From Georgenia soli (GTDB lineage: Bacteria > Actinomycetota > Actinomycetes > Actinomycetales > Actinomycetaceae), in NCBI RefSeq assembly GCF_002563695.1, contig NZ_PDJI01000004.1, positions 2,108,001-2,172,000 of the forward strand: a stretch of DNA of 64,000 bases, written 5' to 3'. Below, piece after piece: positions 38,484 to 46,433 of the stretch. Made by a program: the position numbers and the translations under genes. Numbering within the stretch: the stretch's first letter is position 1; every line of letters starts with the position of its first letter. The notes below the pieces were generated by a model. That model was given only the letters and a program-made list of their open reading frames with translations, did no database searches and was not told the DNA's origin.

Positions 38484-38906
38484 ATGGAAACCTGGATGTG
38501 GATCGTCATCGCGGTCGTCGTCGTGGCGATCATCATCGCGGTCGTCATGACCGCGAGCCGGAAGCGCAAGGAGCGCGAGCTCGCCCTTCAGGAGGAGCGC
38601 CGCCAGCAGGCCCGCGACCTGCGTGCACGGAGCGAGGAGCAGGACCTCGCCGCCCGCGAGCGCGCCGCCCAGGCCGCGGCCACGGAGGCCCAGGCCCAGC
38701 AGGCGCGCGTGGAGGCCGACCGGCTCGAGCACGAGGCGCGGATGCGGGCCGAGGAGGCCGAGCGGGTGCGCCACGAGGCGGAGCAGCACCAGCGGGACGC
38801 CTCCGCCCTGGATCCCGACGCCGACGACTTCCGTGACGACCGCCCGCACGGCCGCCACGAGGGCGACGTCGGACCGGCCCGTACCGAGGACCGCCCCCTC
38901 ACCTGA
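38484..38906 (+). CDS. Single-span membrane protein with coiled-coil tail
   Basis: A 140-residue protein. The N-terminal helix METWMWIVIAVVVVAIIIAVVMTA anchors it; residues 30-110 are an uninterrupted Glu/Arg/Ala-rich coiled coil, and the Asp/Arg/His-rich end is probably disordered. GGAGG precedes ATG 38484. It is divergent from MerR. Function unknown. Confidence 0.8.
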   Translation: METWMWIVIAVVVVAIIIAVVMTASRKRKERELALQEERRQQARDLRARSEEQDLAARERAAQAAATEAQAQQARVEADRLEHEARMRAEEAERVRHEAEQHQRDASALDPDADDFRDDRPHGRHEGDVGPARTEDRPLT

Positions 38907-38987
38907 GGTACGGGTCCCCCACCGGGGCCGCCACCGCGCCGTCGTGCGGGTGGCGGCCCCGACGTCTCCGCCTCCCCCCTCCCCGGC

Positions 38988-39063
38988 GAGAAGTCATCTC
39001 CTCGCTGAGATGTCATTCCCTCACTGAGATGTCATCTCTTCGGTGAGATGTCATTCTCTCCGC
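38988..39063. repeat. Array of four 19-bp palindromic repeats
   Basis: Units at 38988, 39007, 39026 and 39045, exactly 19 bp apart, share GAGA(A/T)GTCAT followed by a CTCC-rich tail. GAGATGTCATCTC is a near-perfect palindrome. The array covers the stop codon of the TDT gene. It is related to the array at 5457-5570. Confidence 0.85.
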
Positions 39064-40142
39064 GGGAACGAGGACCGCGAGGTAGCCACGGTGCGCCAGA
39101 GGTGCACGACCATCCCGGCGAGGACCAGGCACCAGGCGGCGAACGCCACCCACAGCTCGACCGCGCCGATCGCTCCGACCACAGGCAGCCTGTCGGCCTG
39201 CCCCAGGTAGATACCGGCGACGGCGTACATCCCCAGCGGGAACACGATGCTCCACAGCGTGGCCTCGTAGACGAGCGGGACGCGGTGCCGCCGGTGACGC
39301 CACCACCCCGCGGCCACCAGCGGCGGGATGAGCCACGTCGCGAACGCCCAGAACACCACCGACAGGCCGGCGACCAGTCCGCGGGTGGCGTTGACCATCG
39401 GGGCGTCGTCCATCTCGACGATGCGGGCGCCGGCGAGCACGGTGATCGCGCAGGCGCCCATGGCCACCCAGTACGGCGGGGTCAGGTCCACGGGCCGCAG
39501 CTCGTACAGCAGCATGCGCAGCGCGACGATCACGCCGGCGGCGGCGTACAGGAAGATCCCGACGGACCACGACACCACCGCCAGCACCGCGAGCAGGCCG
39601 CCCCGCACCTGGTCGGACCCCGGCTGGAGCGAGGCGGAGGCGACGGCGACCGACTGGCTGGCCACGACCCAGATGAACCAGGTCCCGTTCGCCGTCGCCA
39701 CGACCGGTCGCTCGGTCCGGCCCAGCACCGCCGTCCACGGCACCACGTAGCCGAGGACCAGCCAGGTCACGAAGGACAGCACCAGCAGACCCGCCGTCCA
39801 CCCGACGTGGCCGTCCATCGCCAGCCGCACGCCGAGGACGTTCGTGCCGGCGACGAAGGTGAAGTACCCGAAGGCGCGCCGGGCGTCGTCGAACTCCTCA
39901 CGGACGTCCGCCGGGTAGCTCACCAGGCGCCACAGGGTCAGCAGCACCAGGAGGACGTAGGCGCCGGCGCACACCCACCCGAGCAGCGCGGAGAGGACGT
40001 CGAAACCCTCGAGCCGCAGCCCCACCGAGATGATGCCGCTGCCCATGACGAGCGCGAAGTACCCGGGCGCGAGGCTCCGCACCGCCCGCCGGACGCGTCC
40101 GGCGAACCCGGCGCCCTCGGTGACGGACCGGGTCGTCGCCAT
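39051..40142 (-). CDS. TDT/SLAC1-type dicarboxylate or tellurite-resistance transporter
   Basis: A 363-residue membrane protein with ten hydrophobic helices. LAPGYFALVMGSGIISVGLRL is the first helix with the family's PGYFALVMGTGI-like opening; VVSWSVGIFLYAAAGVIVALRMLLYEL and YEATLWSIVFPLGMYAVAG near residue 305 are conserved too. Members carry C4-dicarboxylates, sulfite or other anions; the substrate is unknown. The stop codon lies within the 19-bp repeat array. Confidence 0.88.
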   Translation of the reverse strand: MATTRSVTEGAGFAGRVRRAVRSLAPGYFALVMGSGIISVGLRLEGFDVLSALLGWVCAGAYVLLVLLTLWRLVSYPADVREEFDDARRAFGYFTFVAGTNVLGVRLAMDGHVGWTAGLLVLSFVTWLVLGYVVPWTAVLGRTERPVVATANGTWFIWVVASQSVAVASASLQPGSDQVRGGLLAVLAVVSWSVGIFLYAAAGVIVALRMLLYELRPVDLTPPYWVAMGACAITVLAGARIVEMDDAPMVNATRGLVAGLSVVFWAFATWLIPPLVAAGWWRHRRHRVPLVYEATLWSIVFPLGMYAVAGIYLGQADRLPVVGAIGAVELWVAFAAWCLVLAGMVVHLWRTVATSRSSFPRRE

Positions 40143-40217
40143 CCACCGAGGCTATCCGCGCACCTGCGGGCGCGCCGCCCCACGCTGTGGGGGCGAGGCC
40201 CGACTCTCCCGAGGACC

Positions 40218-40255
40218 CCGACAACGCCCGACAACGCCGACAACGCCGACAACGC
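40218..40255. repeat. Short CGACAACGC microsatellite
   Basis: Four tandem copies of CGACAACGC with variable extra C lie in the 170-bp gap between the TDT and phosphoesterase genes. Confidence 0.75.
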
Positions 40256-40312
40256 CCGAGCGTGTCCGACGGCCTATCGTTCGGCATCGACCCGACCTCC
40301 GGAGGCCGACGG

Positions 40313-40810
40313 ATGACCACGAACCTGCTGCTGCTCGCCGACACCCACTGGCCCAAGCGCGCGCGGGAGCTGCCCGCGCCGGTCTGGGAGGCGGTGGAGG
40401 CGGCCGACGTCGTCGTGCACGCCGGCGACTGGGTCGACGAGCGGCTCGTCGACGAGCTGGAGGAGCGGGCGAGGCGGCTCGTCGCCTGCTGGGGCAACAA
40501 CGACGGGCCGGAGATCCGCCGTCGTCTCCCCGAGGTGGCCCGGGTGACGCTGGAGGGGACGCGCCTCGCCGTCGTGCACGAGACCGGCCAGGCACAGGGC
40601 CGCGAGCGCCGCATGGACGCCGCGTTCCCGGACGACGACGTCCTCGTCTTCGGCCACAGCCACATCCCCTGGGACACGACGACGCCGGCCGGCCTGCGGC
40701 TGCTCAACCCCGGCTCGCCCACGGACCGGCGGCGCCAGCCGCACCGCACCTACATGACCGCCGTGCTCGACGGCCCCGGCAAGCTGGACGTGGCGCTGCA
40801 CCGGCTCTGA
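40313..40810 (+). CDS. YfcE-type metallophosphoesterase
   Basis: A 165-residue phosphodiesterase with the full calcineurin-like motif set: ADTHWP near residue 10 (D-x-H), HAGDWVDE near 41 (GD), WGNNDG near 60 (GN(H/D)), VVHETGQ near 85 and FGHSHIPW near 112 (GHxH). GGAGG lies 7 bp before ATG 40313. It hydrolyses phosphodiesters in vitro in this family; the natural substrate is unknown. Confidence 0.93.
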   Translation: MTTNLLLLADTHWPKRARELPAPVWEAVEAADVVVHAGDWVDERLVDELEERARRLVACWGNNDGPEIRRRLPEVARVTLEGTRLAVVHETGQAQGRERRMDAAFPDDDVLVFGHSHIPWDTTTPAGLRLLNPGSPTDRRRQPHRTYMTAVLDGPGKLDVALHRL

Positions 40811-40845
40811 GGCGAGACCGGCCGGGCGGCCCTAGTGTCGCGACC

Positions 40846-41412
40846 ATGGATGCGACGAAGGCGACGCTCAAGCGGTACCTCGAAGGCCTGCACGAGGCGG
40901 TGCGGTGGAAGGTCGACGGGCTCGGCGAGCGCGACCTGCGCCGGCCGCTCACCCCGACCGGGACCAACATCCTCGGCGTGGTCAAGCACCTGGCGAGCGT
41001 CGAGCTCGGCTACCTCGAGCTGTTCGGGGAGCCGCACGGGGTCGCGCTGCCCTGGTTCGAGGAGGGCGCCGAGGACAACGCCGACATGTGGGCCACCGAG
41101 AACCAGTCCCGTGAGTTCGTCCTGGAGCTGTACGACCGCGCCCTGGAGCACAGCCTGCGGACGATCGACGCCGTGCCGCTCGACACCGAGCGGCAGGTGC
41201 CGTGGTGGAGGACCGGTCCCGTGACCCTGCACCTCATCCTCGTGCACGTCCTCACCGAGACCGCCCGGCACGCGGGGCACCTCGACATCCTCCGCGAGCA
41301 GATCGACGGTCAGGCCGGGCTGCGCAAGGGCGTGTCGAACCTCCCGGACCGGGACGAGCAGTGGTGGACCGACTACGTCGGGCGGCTCCAGCGCACCGCC
41401 GACTCCTTCTAG
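40846..41412 (+). CDS. DinB family protein (DUF664-like)
   Basis: A 188-residue four-helix DinB fold. KRYLEGLHEAVRWKVDGLGERDLRRPLTPTGTNILGVVKHLASVELGYLELFGE contains the first metal His (KHLASVE), and HVLTETARHAGHLDILREQIDG the second and third. Members act as mycothiol-, bacillithiol- or glutathione-dependent transferases or have unknown roles. The next gene converges from the other strand, with a strong terminator between. Confidence 0.88.
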   Translation: MDATKATLKRYLEGLHEAVRWKVDGLGERDLRRPLTPTGTNILGVVKHLASVELGYLELFGEPHGVALPWFEEGAEDNADMWATENQSREFVLELYDRALEHSLRTIDAVPLDTERQVPWWRTGPVTLHLILVHVLTETARHAGHLDILREQIDGQAGLRKGVSNLPDRDEQWWTDYVGRLQRTADSF

Positions 41413-41449
41413 GTCCGCCTCCAGCTCCGGCAACGGCCGGCACGGCACG

Positions 41450-41484
41450 CGGGCCCCGTCACCCACGGAGGGTGACGGGGCCCG
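41450..41484. terminator. Bidirectional rho-independent-type hairpin
   Basis: A perfect 15-bp stem CGGGCCCCGTCACCC/GGGTGACGGGGCCCG with a 5-nt loop lies between the convergent DinB and MHS-transporter genes. Confidence 0.85.
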
Positions 41485-41523
41485 TGAGGGGAGCCGGCGA
41501 GGTCGTGCCGGCCGAGGGAGGCC

Positions 41524-42933
41524 TCAGGCGGAGACCGCCGCGTCCTCCACGTTGTCGAGGTCGAGGTCGCGCGTCTCCCGGGTGGAGAACAGCGCCAGCA
41601 GGGTCAGCACGGCCATGGAGCCGAGGTAGACGCCCACCCAGCCCACGCCGTAGCTGCTCGCCAGCCAGGCCGCGATGAACGGGGCCACGGCGGCACCGAG
41701 GATCGAGGAGAAGTTGTAGGCGATCGCCGAGCCCGTGTAGCGCACGTTGGTCGGGAAGAGCTCGGGCAGGATCGCGCTCTGCACGCCGAAGGTCAGGCCC
41801 ATGAGGATCATGCCGATGATGAGGAAGACCAGCATCAGCCCCATGTTGGCGGCCTCGCCGGTGCCCATGACGTCGGGGCTGAGGAAGGCGTTGAACGTCA
41901 TCCCGAAGATGAGGATGAGCGACGTGACCACGATGAGGAACGGCTTGCGCCCGAAGCGGTCCGCCAGCGCGCCGGAGACCGGGACGAACGCGGCGAAGAA
42001 GAGGATGGCGATCAGCTGGAGGACCAGGAAGTCCTGGTACGGGATGCCGAGGAAGCCGTTCTCGACCGCACCGATGGAGTAGCTGAGGATCCACGTGGTG
42101 AACAGGTAGAACAGCGTGTAGGTCGCCAGCATGATGAAGGTGCCCTGGATCAGCTGGCGCCAGCTGGTGCGGAACACCGTCTTCAGCGGGGTCTTGACCT
42201 TCTCGCCCCGGGCGACGGCGCGGGCGAAGACCGGGGTCTCCTCCAGCTTGACGCGGACGTAGACGCCGAGCGCGACGATCACCGCGGAGGCCAGGAACGG
42301 GACTCGCCAGCCCCACGTGAGGAAGGCGCCGTCGTGGGCCGGGTCGGTGCTGTCGTGGCCCATCCACACGGTCAGCAGCAGGAAGAAGCCGTTGGCGAAC
42401 AGGAACCCGATCGGCGCACCCAGCTGCGGCCACATGGCGGCGCGGGCGCGCTTGCCCTTCTCGGCGTACTCGGTGGCCAGCAGCGCGGCCCCGCTCCACT
42501 CACCGCCGAGGCCGAGCCCCTGGCAGAAGCGCATGATGGCGAGCATCGCCGGCGCCCACAGGCCGATCTGCGCGTACGTGGGGAGCAGGCCGATGAGGAC
42601 CGTGGCGATCCCCATGACGAGCAGCGAGCCGAGCAGCGTCGCCTTGCGGCCGGTGCGGTCGCCGTAGTGCCCGAACAGGACCGAGCCGACCGGCCGGGCG
42701 ATGAACGCGACGCCGAAGGTGGCGAGGGACGCGAGGAGCGCGCCGGTGGCGCTGGTGGCCGGGAAGAAGAGAAGCGGGAAGACCGAGATGGCCGCCGTGG
42801 CGTAGATGTAGAAGTCGTAGAACTCGATCGACGTGCCCACGAGGCTGGCGAAGATGACCCGCCCCCGGGGGACGGGCGTGGCGCCGGTCTCGACCGCGCC
42901 GGCCGTGTCGGTGTTCGTGCTGGTCGTGCTCAC
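41524..42933 (-). CDS. MHS-family MFS transporter
   Basis: A 469-residue, twelve-helix secondary transporter. ASLVGTSIEFYDFYIYATAAISVFPLLFFP is the metabolite:H+ symporter opening, GHYGDRTGRKATLLGSLLVMG near 85 is the MFS loop 2-3 motif, and RFCQGLGLGGEWSGAALLATEY near 145 is diagnostic of MHS. Members carry proline/betaine, shikimate, citrate or dicarboxylates. GTG 42933 has AGGAGA upstream. Confidence 0.92.
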   Translation of the reverse strand: MSTTSTNTDTAGAVETGATPVPRGRVIFASLVGTSIEFYDFYIYATAAISVFPLLFFPATSATGALLASLATFGVAFIARPVGSVLFGHYGDRTGRKATLLGSLLVMGIATVLIGLLPTYAQIGLWAPAMLAIMRFCQGLGLGGEWSGAALLATEYAEKGKRARAAMWPQLGAPIGFLFANGFFLLLTVWMGHDSTDPAHDGAFLTWGWRVPFLASAVIVALGVYVRVKLEETPVFARAVARGEKVKTPLKTVFRTSWRQLIQGTFIMLATYTLFYLFTTWILSYSIGAVENGFLGIPYQDFLVLQLIAILFFAAFVPVSGALADRFGRKPFLIVVTSLILIFGMTFNAFLSPDVMGTGEAANMGLMLVFLIIGMILMGLTFGVQSAILPELFPTNVRYTGSAIAYNFSSILGAAVAPFIAAWLASSYGVGWVGVYLGSMAVLTLLALFSTRETRDLDLDNVEDAAVSA

Positions 42934-43055
42934 GAGAGAGTCTCCTGTTCCGGAATTGACCAGGAGACGTTACGCAGGGTTCCCGAAGTGTGGACCGACG
43001 TGGCCATCATGTGAGACGGCATGAGGTTGCCGGACCGGCCTTCCGGCGGGACGGT

Positions 43056-43517
43056 TCAGTCGGCCAGCTCGGCCCAGACGTGCTTGTGGACGCCGTCCGT
43101 CGCGCGGTACCAGCCCCAGCGCGACGAGAGCTGCTCGATGATGAGCAGCCCGTTGCCGCCGGGACGGCCGGGCTCCGGAGGGCAGCGCACCGGAGGGCTC
43201 TCCGGGCTGGAGTCGATGACCTCGAGCAGCCAACCGCCGGCCGCGCGGGAGATGCCCGCCACGCAGGGCCCCGAGGCGTACTTCAGGGCGTTCGTGGCGA
43301 GCTCGGTCGCCACGAGCGCCAGCCTGCTGTGGTCCAGGCTCGCCTCGCGCGCGCCCGCCCCCGTCCGCAGCTCCGCGGCGAGGACGGCGCGGCGCAGCAG
43401 CGGAAGGTCGGCCGGGCTGCGGACCTGCCAGCGGCCCACTGCACGAGCCGCGCGCAGGTGCGGCCGCACGGGCGCGGACGCGGCGACCGTCCGGTCTCGT
43501 GCGCCGTTCTGCGACAT
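43056..43517 (-). CDS. HATPase_c domain protein (anti-sigma/RsbW-like kinase)
   Basis: A 153-residue single GHKL ATPase domain. ELATNALKYASGP is the N-box, LLEVIDSSPESPP the G1 segment and PGGNGLLIIEQLSSRWG the G2. No receiver or kinase partner is attached, as in actinobacterial regulators of the RsbW/SpoIIAB type that bind sigma factors or anti-sigma antagonists. ATG 43517 has GAGGGAGGG upstream; an in-frame start 48 bp further would add 16 residues. Confidence 0.85.
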   Translation of the reverse strand: MSQNGARDRTVAASAPVRPHLRAARAVGRWQVRSPADLPLLRRAVLAAELRTGAGAREASLDHSRLALVATELATNALKYASGPCVAGISRAAGGWLLEVIDSSPESPPVRCPPEPGRPGGNGLLIIEQLSSRWGWYRATDGVHKHVWAELAD

Positions 43518-43692
43518 CAGGCCCTCCCTCGGCGACGTTGCGGTGCCCCGGCCGAGGCCGGCCACCGCCTTGCTCCACAGTAGGTAGACCAGTTCCTTCC
43601 GGCATCCGGACGATCGCCGGCCGACCCTCCTCCGAAGGCGGGACGACGACGGCGTGCGCCACCACGGGCGCGCCCTCGCCCGGAGTACCGCG

Positions 43693-44538
43693 TCACTCGG
43701 TCGGGGCGTCCGCCAGCTCGGGTACCGCCGAGCCAGGAGCCGCCGCGAGCACCCGGTCCACGAAGGCGGTCACGTCGGCGAGAACCTCGTCCTTCGTCGT
43801 CTCGTTGAAGATCTCGTGGCGGAGGCCGGGGTAGGTCCGGCTCTCCGTGCGCGGCCCGCGGATCGCCTCCAGGCCCTCGAGGCTCGGCCCGATCGGGACG
43901 AGCTCGTCGGCCTCGCCGTGGAGGTACAGCAGCGGGAGCTCGCCCACCGACCCGGCGGCGTTGATCGTCGTCAGCATCTCGCTGATGGCCTGAAGCGTGG
44001 GGCGCCGGAAGTCCCCGTGCCACACGAGCGGGTCCTCGGCGTAGGCGCTGCCCACGGCGGGGTCTCGCGAGAGGGTGGCGGGGTCGATCGGCGTCGGCGG
44101 GATCGGGTCCTGGGCGAGCAGCTCGCCCACGACGTCCCACCGTCCGAGCACAGGGCCGGAGAGCACGACGGCGGCGAGCTCGTCGGCGTGCTCCTGGGCG
44201 TAGCGCGCGGCGATCATCCCGCCCATGGAGTGGCCGATCAGCACCACGGGCAGGTCGGGGTTCTGCTCGATCGCCTGCTTCACCAGCAGGTGCAGGTTCT
44301 CGACCACGGGCTCGAAGTCCGCGATGAGGACCCGCTCGCCGGCGCTCTCGCCGTGACCGACGTGGTCGTGCCCGTAGACGGCGGCGCCGTGGTCGTTGAG
44401 CGTGGCGGCCACCCGCTCGTACCGGCCGATGTGCTCGCCGTAGCCGTGGCACAGCACCGCCACGTAGCGAGCTCGCGGCACCGGCCACGACCTCGCGGCG
44501 ATCTCGCCGCCGTGCCCCTGGAACGTCCACCGCGCCAT
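43693..44538 (-). CDS. Alpha/beta hydrolase (monoacylglycerol-lipase-like)
   Basis: A 281-residue hydrolase. VLCHGYGEHIGRYERVA near residue 28 gives the oxyanion HG motif, VVLIGHSMGGMIAARYAQEHADEL near 97 the nucleophile elbow GHSMG, LYLHGEADELVPIGPS the Asp and YPGLRHEIFNE the His. It acts on monoacylglycerols or related esters in this family. ATG 44538 has AAGGAG 6 bp upstream. Confidence 0.9.
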   Translation of the reverse strand: MARWTFQGHGGEIAARSWPVPRARYVAVLCHGYGEHIGRYERVAATLNDHGAAVYGHDHVGHGESAGERVLIADFEPVVENLHLLVKQAIEQNPDLPVVLIGHSMGGMIAARYAQEHADELAAVVLSGPVLGRWDVVGELLAQDPIPPTPIDPATLSRDPAVGSAYAEDPLVWHGDFRRPTLQAISEMLTTINAAGSVGELPLLYLHGEADELVPIGPSLEGLEAIRGPRTESRTYPGLRHEIFNETTKDEVLADVTAFVDRVLAAAPGSAVPELADAPTE

Positions 44539-44687
44539 GTCGATCTCCTTCAACCCGACACCTCTTCCGCCGATCCTGGCACGGACGAGTTGAGACCGGA
44601 ACAGCGGGACGAACGAGAGCATCTTCACCGGCGGAGCGGTCCGAAAGTCCCAGCCGCCCGTCGTGGCGGCGGATGACGATCGAGAGC

Positions 44688-44840
44688 ATGAGCAGGTCCG
44701 GCTACAACTCCCCCACCCCCGCCGTCGCCCGCGCCCGGCGCGCTTTCGAGCGCCGGCTCGAGCTCGAGCGCCGCCGTCGGGAGGCCGACCTGCCGGAGGC
44801 CAACGACACGCCGGCGGGGAGCGCGGACCCCCGCTCCTGA
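44688..44840 (+). CDS. Small highly charged protein, 50 residues
   Basis: ATG 44688 to TGA 44838-44840 encodes 50 residues: MSRSGYNSPTPAVARARRAF then a Glu/Arg-rich helix (RRLELERRRREADLPEAND) and a flexible tail. It has codon use like its neighbours, with G/C at most third positions, and an in-frame ATG at 44673. No family is recognised. It lies in the gap between the divergent lipase and guanine-deaminase genes. A chance reading frame cannot be excluded. Confidence 0.5.
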   Translation: MSRSGYNSPTPAVARARRAFERRLELERRRREADLPEANDTPAGSADPRS

Positions 44841-44918
44841 CGGCCTCGGCCGCCACCTGCCCCCGTCCAGGCTCCACGCCGCGGAAATTCTCTTCCGTAA
44901 TTCCTTGTGGTCCAGATC

Positions 44919-45036
44919 ACCAGGGACTATGGTCCTGGCTCACCGACGCCGTTGTTGGCATGGATAACCTGCGGGTCGGGCGGAGTCCTCAACCATGCCG
45001 GTCCACCGACGGACCGTGGCATGGGAGGAGTGCGCC
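44919..45036 (+). promoter_or_regulatory. Structured leader with mutually exclusive hairpins (candidate riboswitch or attenuator)
   Basis: GGCATGG (44957-44963), CCATGCC (44993-44999) and GGCATGG (45018-45024) are mutually complementary. The downstream pairing is extended by GGTCC/GGACC and TCCTC/GAGGA to about 17 bp and buries the ribosome site GGGAGGAG (45023-45030). The upstream pairing (9 bp with two G-U pairs) would release it. A further hairpin CCAGGGAC/GTCCTGG stands at 44920-44938. The leader precedes the guanine deaminase/purine permease operon, so a purine ligand is a reasonable guess. No known riboswitch class was recognised. Confidence 0.65.
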
Positions 45037-45102
45037 ATGGCGCCAGCTCTGCGACGCGCAGACCGGGCCCGGGCCCTGACGACGGCGGGGGCACGAACGT
45101 GA
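45037..45102 (+). CDS. 21-codon leader peptide coupled to guanine deaminase
   Basis: ATG 45037 has GGGAGGAG 6 bp upstream, the best ribosome site in the operon, and encodes MAPALRRADRARALTTAGART. Its TGA (45100-45102) overlaps the GTG start of guanine deaminase at 45099, so ribosomes finishing it can restart on the enzyme gene. The peptide itself has no recognisable function and may serve only for coupling. Confidence 0.6.
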   Translation: MAPALRRADRARALTTAGART

Positions 45103-46433
45103 CCCTCTACCGAGCGACGGTGCTCGACACCCCCGGGGACCTGCCAACGGCGGACGGCCTGCGCGCGTCCGAGGACTGCGGCCTCGTCGTCCACGACGGC
45201 ATCATCACGTTCCGCGGCGATTTCGCCGGCGTCCGGGCGGCGTTCCCGGACGAGGAGGTCGTCGACCTGCGGGGCGGCGTGCTGCTGCCCGGGTTCGTCG
45301 ACACCCACGTCCACTACCCGCAGGTGCGGGTGGTCGGCGGTCTCGGCATGCCGCTGCTCGACTGGCTGCGCGAGTGCGCGCTGCCGGAGGAGCTCAGCCT
45401 CGCCGACCCCGTGTACGCCCACGGCGTCGCCCGGGACTTCCTGAGCGGCCTCGTCCACGCGGGCACGACGACGGCGCTCGTCTTCGGCTCCCACTTCGCC
45501 GACGCCGTCGACGCGCTCTTCACCGAGGCCGAGACGGTGGGGCTCCGCATCACCGCCGGGCTCGTGGTGAGCGACCGCCTGCTCGCCCCCGGCCTGCACA
45601 CCACGCCGGCGGCGGCGCTGCGGGACGGCGAGGAGCTCGTCGCCCGCTGGCACGGGCGCGGCAGGCTGCGTTACGCCGTCAGCCCGCGGTTCGCCCTCTC
45701 GGCCAGCGAGGCGATGCTGGAGTCCTGCGCGGCGCTCATGGACGCCGCGCCCGGGCTGTGGTTCACCTCGCACCTGAACGAGAACGTCGACGAGATCGAG
45801 CACGTGAACCGCCTGTTCCCGGGCGCCGCGGACTATCTCGGCACCTACGACGCGCACGGGCTCGTCAACGCCCGCTCGGTGCTCGCCCACAACGTGCACC
45901 CGTCCGCCGCCGAGCTGGGCGTGCTCGCCGGTGCGGGCGCCGCGGTCGCGCACTGCCCGTCCTCGAACTCCGCCCTCGGGTCGGGCCTGTTCCCGCTCCG
46001 GGACCACCTGGACGCGGGCGTGCGGGTGGCGCTGGGCACGGACGTCGGCGCCGGGACCGGTTTCTCCCTGCTGAAGGAGGGCCTGCAGGCCTACTTCGTC
46101 CAGCAGCTGCTCGGCCCGGACGGGCTCACCCTGACGCCCGCCCACCTGCTCCACCTCGCCACCCGCTCCGGTGCGCTCGCCCTCGGGCTCGGCGACCGGG
46201 TCGGTGACCTTGGCGTCGGGCGCGAGTTCGACGCCGTCCGGCTCCACCCCCGGCCGGGCAGCACCCTCGACGTCGCGCTCCGCCACCCCAAGGACGCCAC
46301 AGACGCACTCGCCAAGATCTTCACCCTTGGCACCCCCGCCGACATCGATGTCGTGTGGGTCGCCGGCCAGGTCGTCACCGCGCCGGCACAGCTGAGCCGT
46401 GACGGCTCCCTTTCCCCCATGGAGACCACATGA
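45099..46433 (+). CDS. guaD: Guanine deaminase
   Basis: A 444-residue amidohydrolase. LLPGFVDTHVHYPQVRVVGGLG near residue 65 provides the zinc HxH, RYAVSPRFALSASEAMLE near 190, FTSHLNENVDEIEHV near 225 a metal His, LAHNVHPS near 265 another and LGTDVGAGTGFSLL near 310 the catalytic Asp; SSNSALGSGLFPL is also diagnostic. It deaminates guanine to xanthine. GTG 45099 is chosen because the conserved barrel entry starts there and it couples to the leader ORF. A purine permease overlaps its stop. Confidence 0.95.
   Translation: MTLYRATVLDTPGDLPTADGLRASEDCGLVVHDGIITFRGDFAGVRAAFPDEEVVDLRGGVLLPGFVDTHVHYPQVRVVGGLGMPLLDWLRECALPEELSLADPVYAHGVARDFLSGLVHAGTTTALVFGSHFADAVDALFTEAETVGLRITAGLVVSDRLLAPGLHTTPAAALRDGEELVARWHGRGRLRYAVSPRFALSASEAMLESCAALMDAAPGLWFTSHLNENVDEIEHVNRLFPGAADYLGTYDAHGLVNARSVLAHNVHPSAAELGVLAGAGAAVAHCPSSNSALGSGLFPLRDHLDAGVRVALGTDVGAGTGFSLLKEGLQAYFVQQLLGPDGLTLTPAHLLHLATRSGALALGLGDRVGDLGVGREFDAVRLHPRPGSTLDVALRHPKDATDALAKIFTLGTPADIDVVWVAGQVVTAPAQLSRDGSLSPMETT

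Noticed and set aside
40218..40255. CGACAACGC microsatellite as a CRISPR array
   Set aside because: Units are 9-10 bp without spacers, so it is a simple tandem repeat. No CRISPR array was found in the window.
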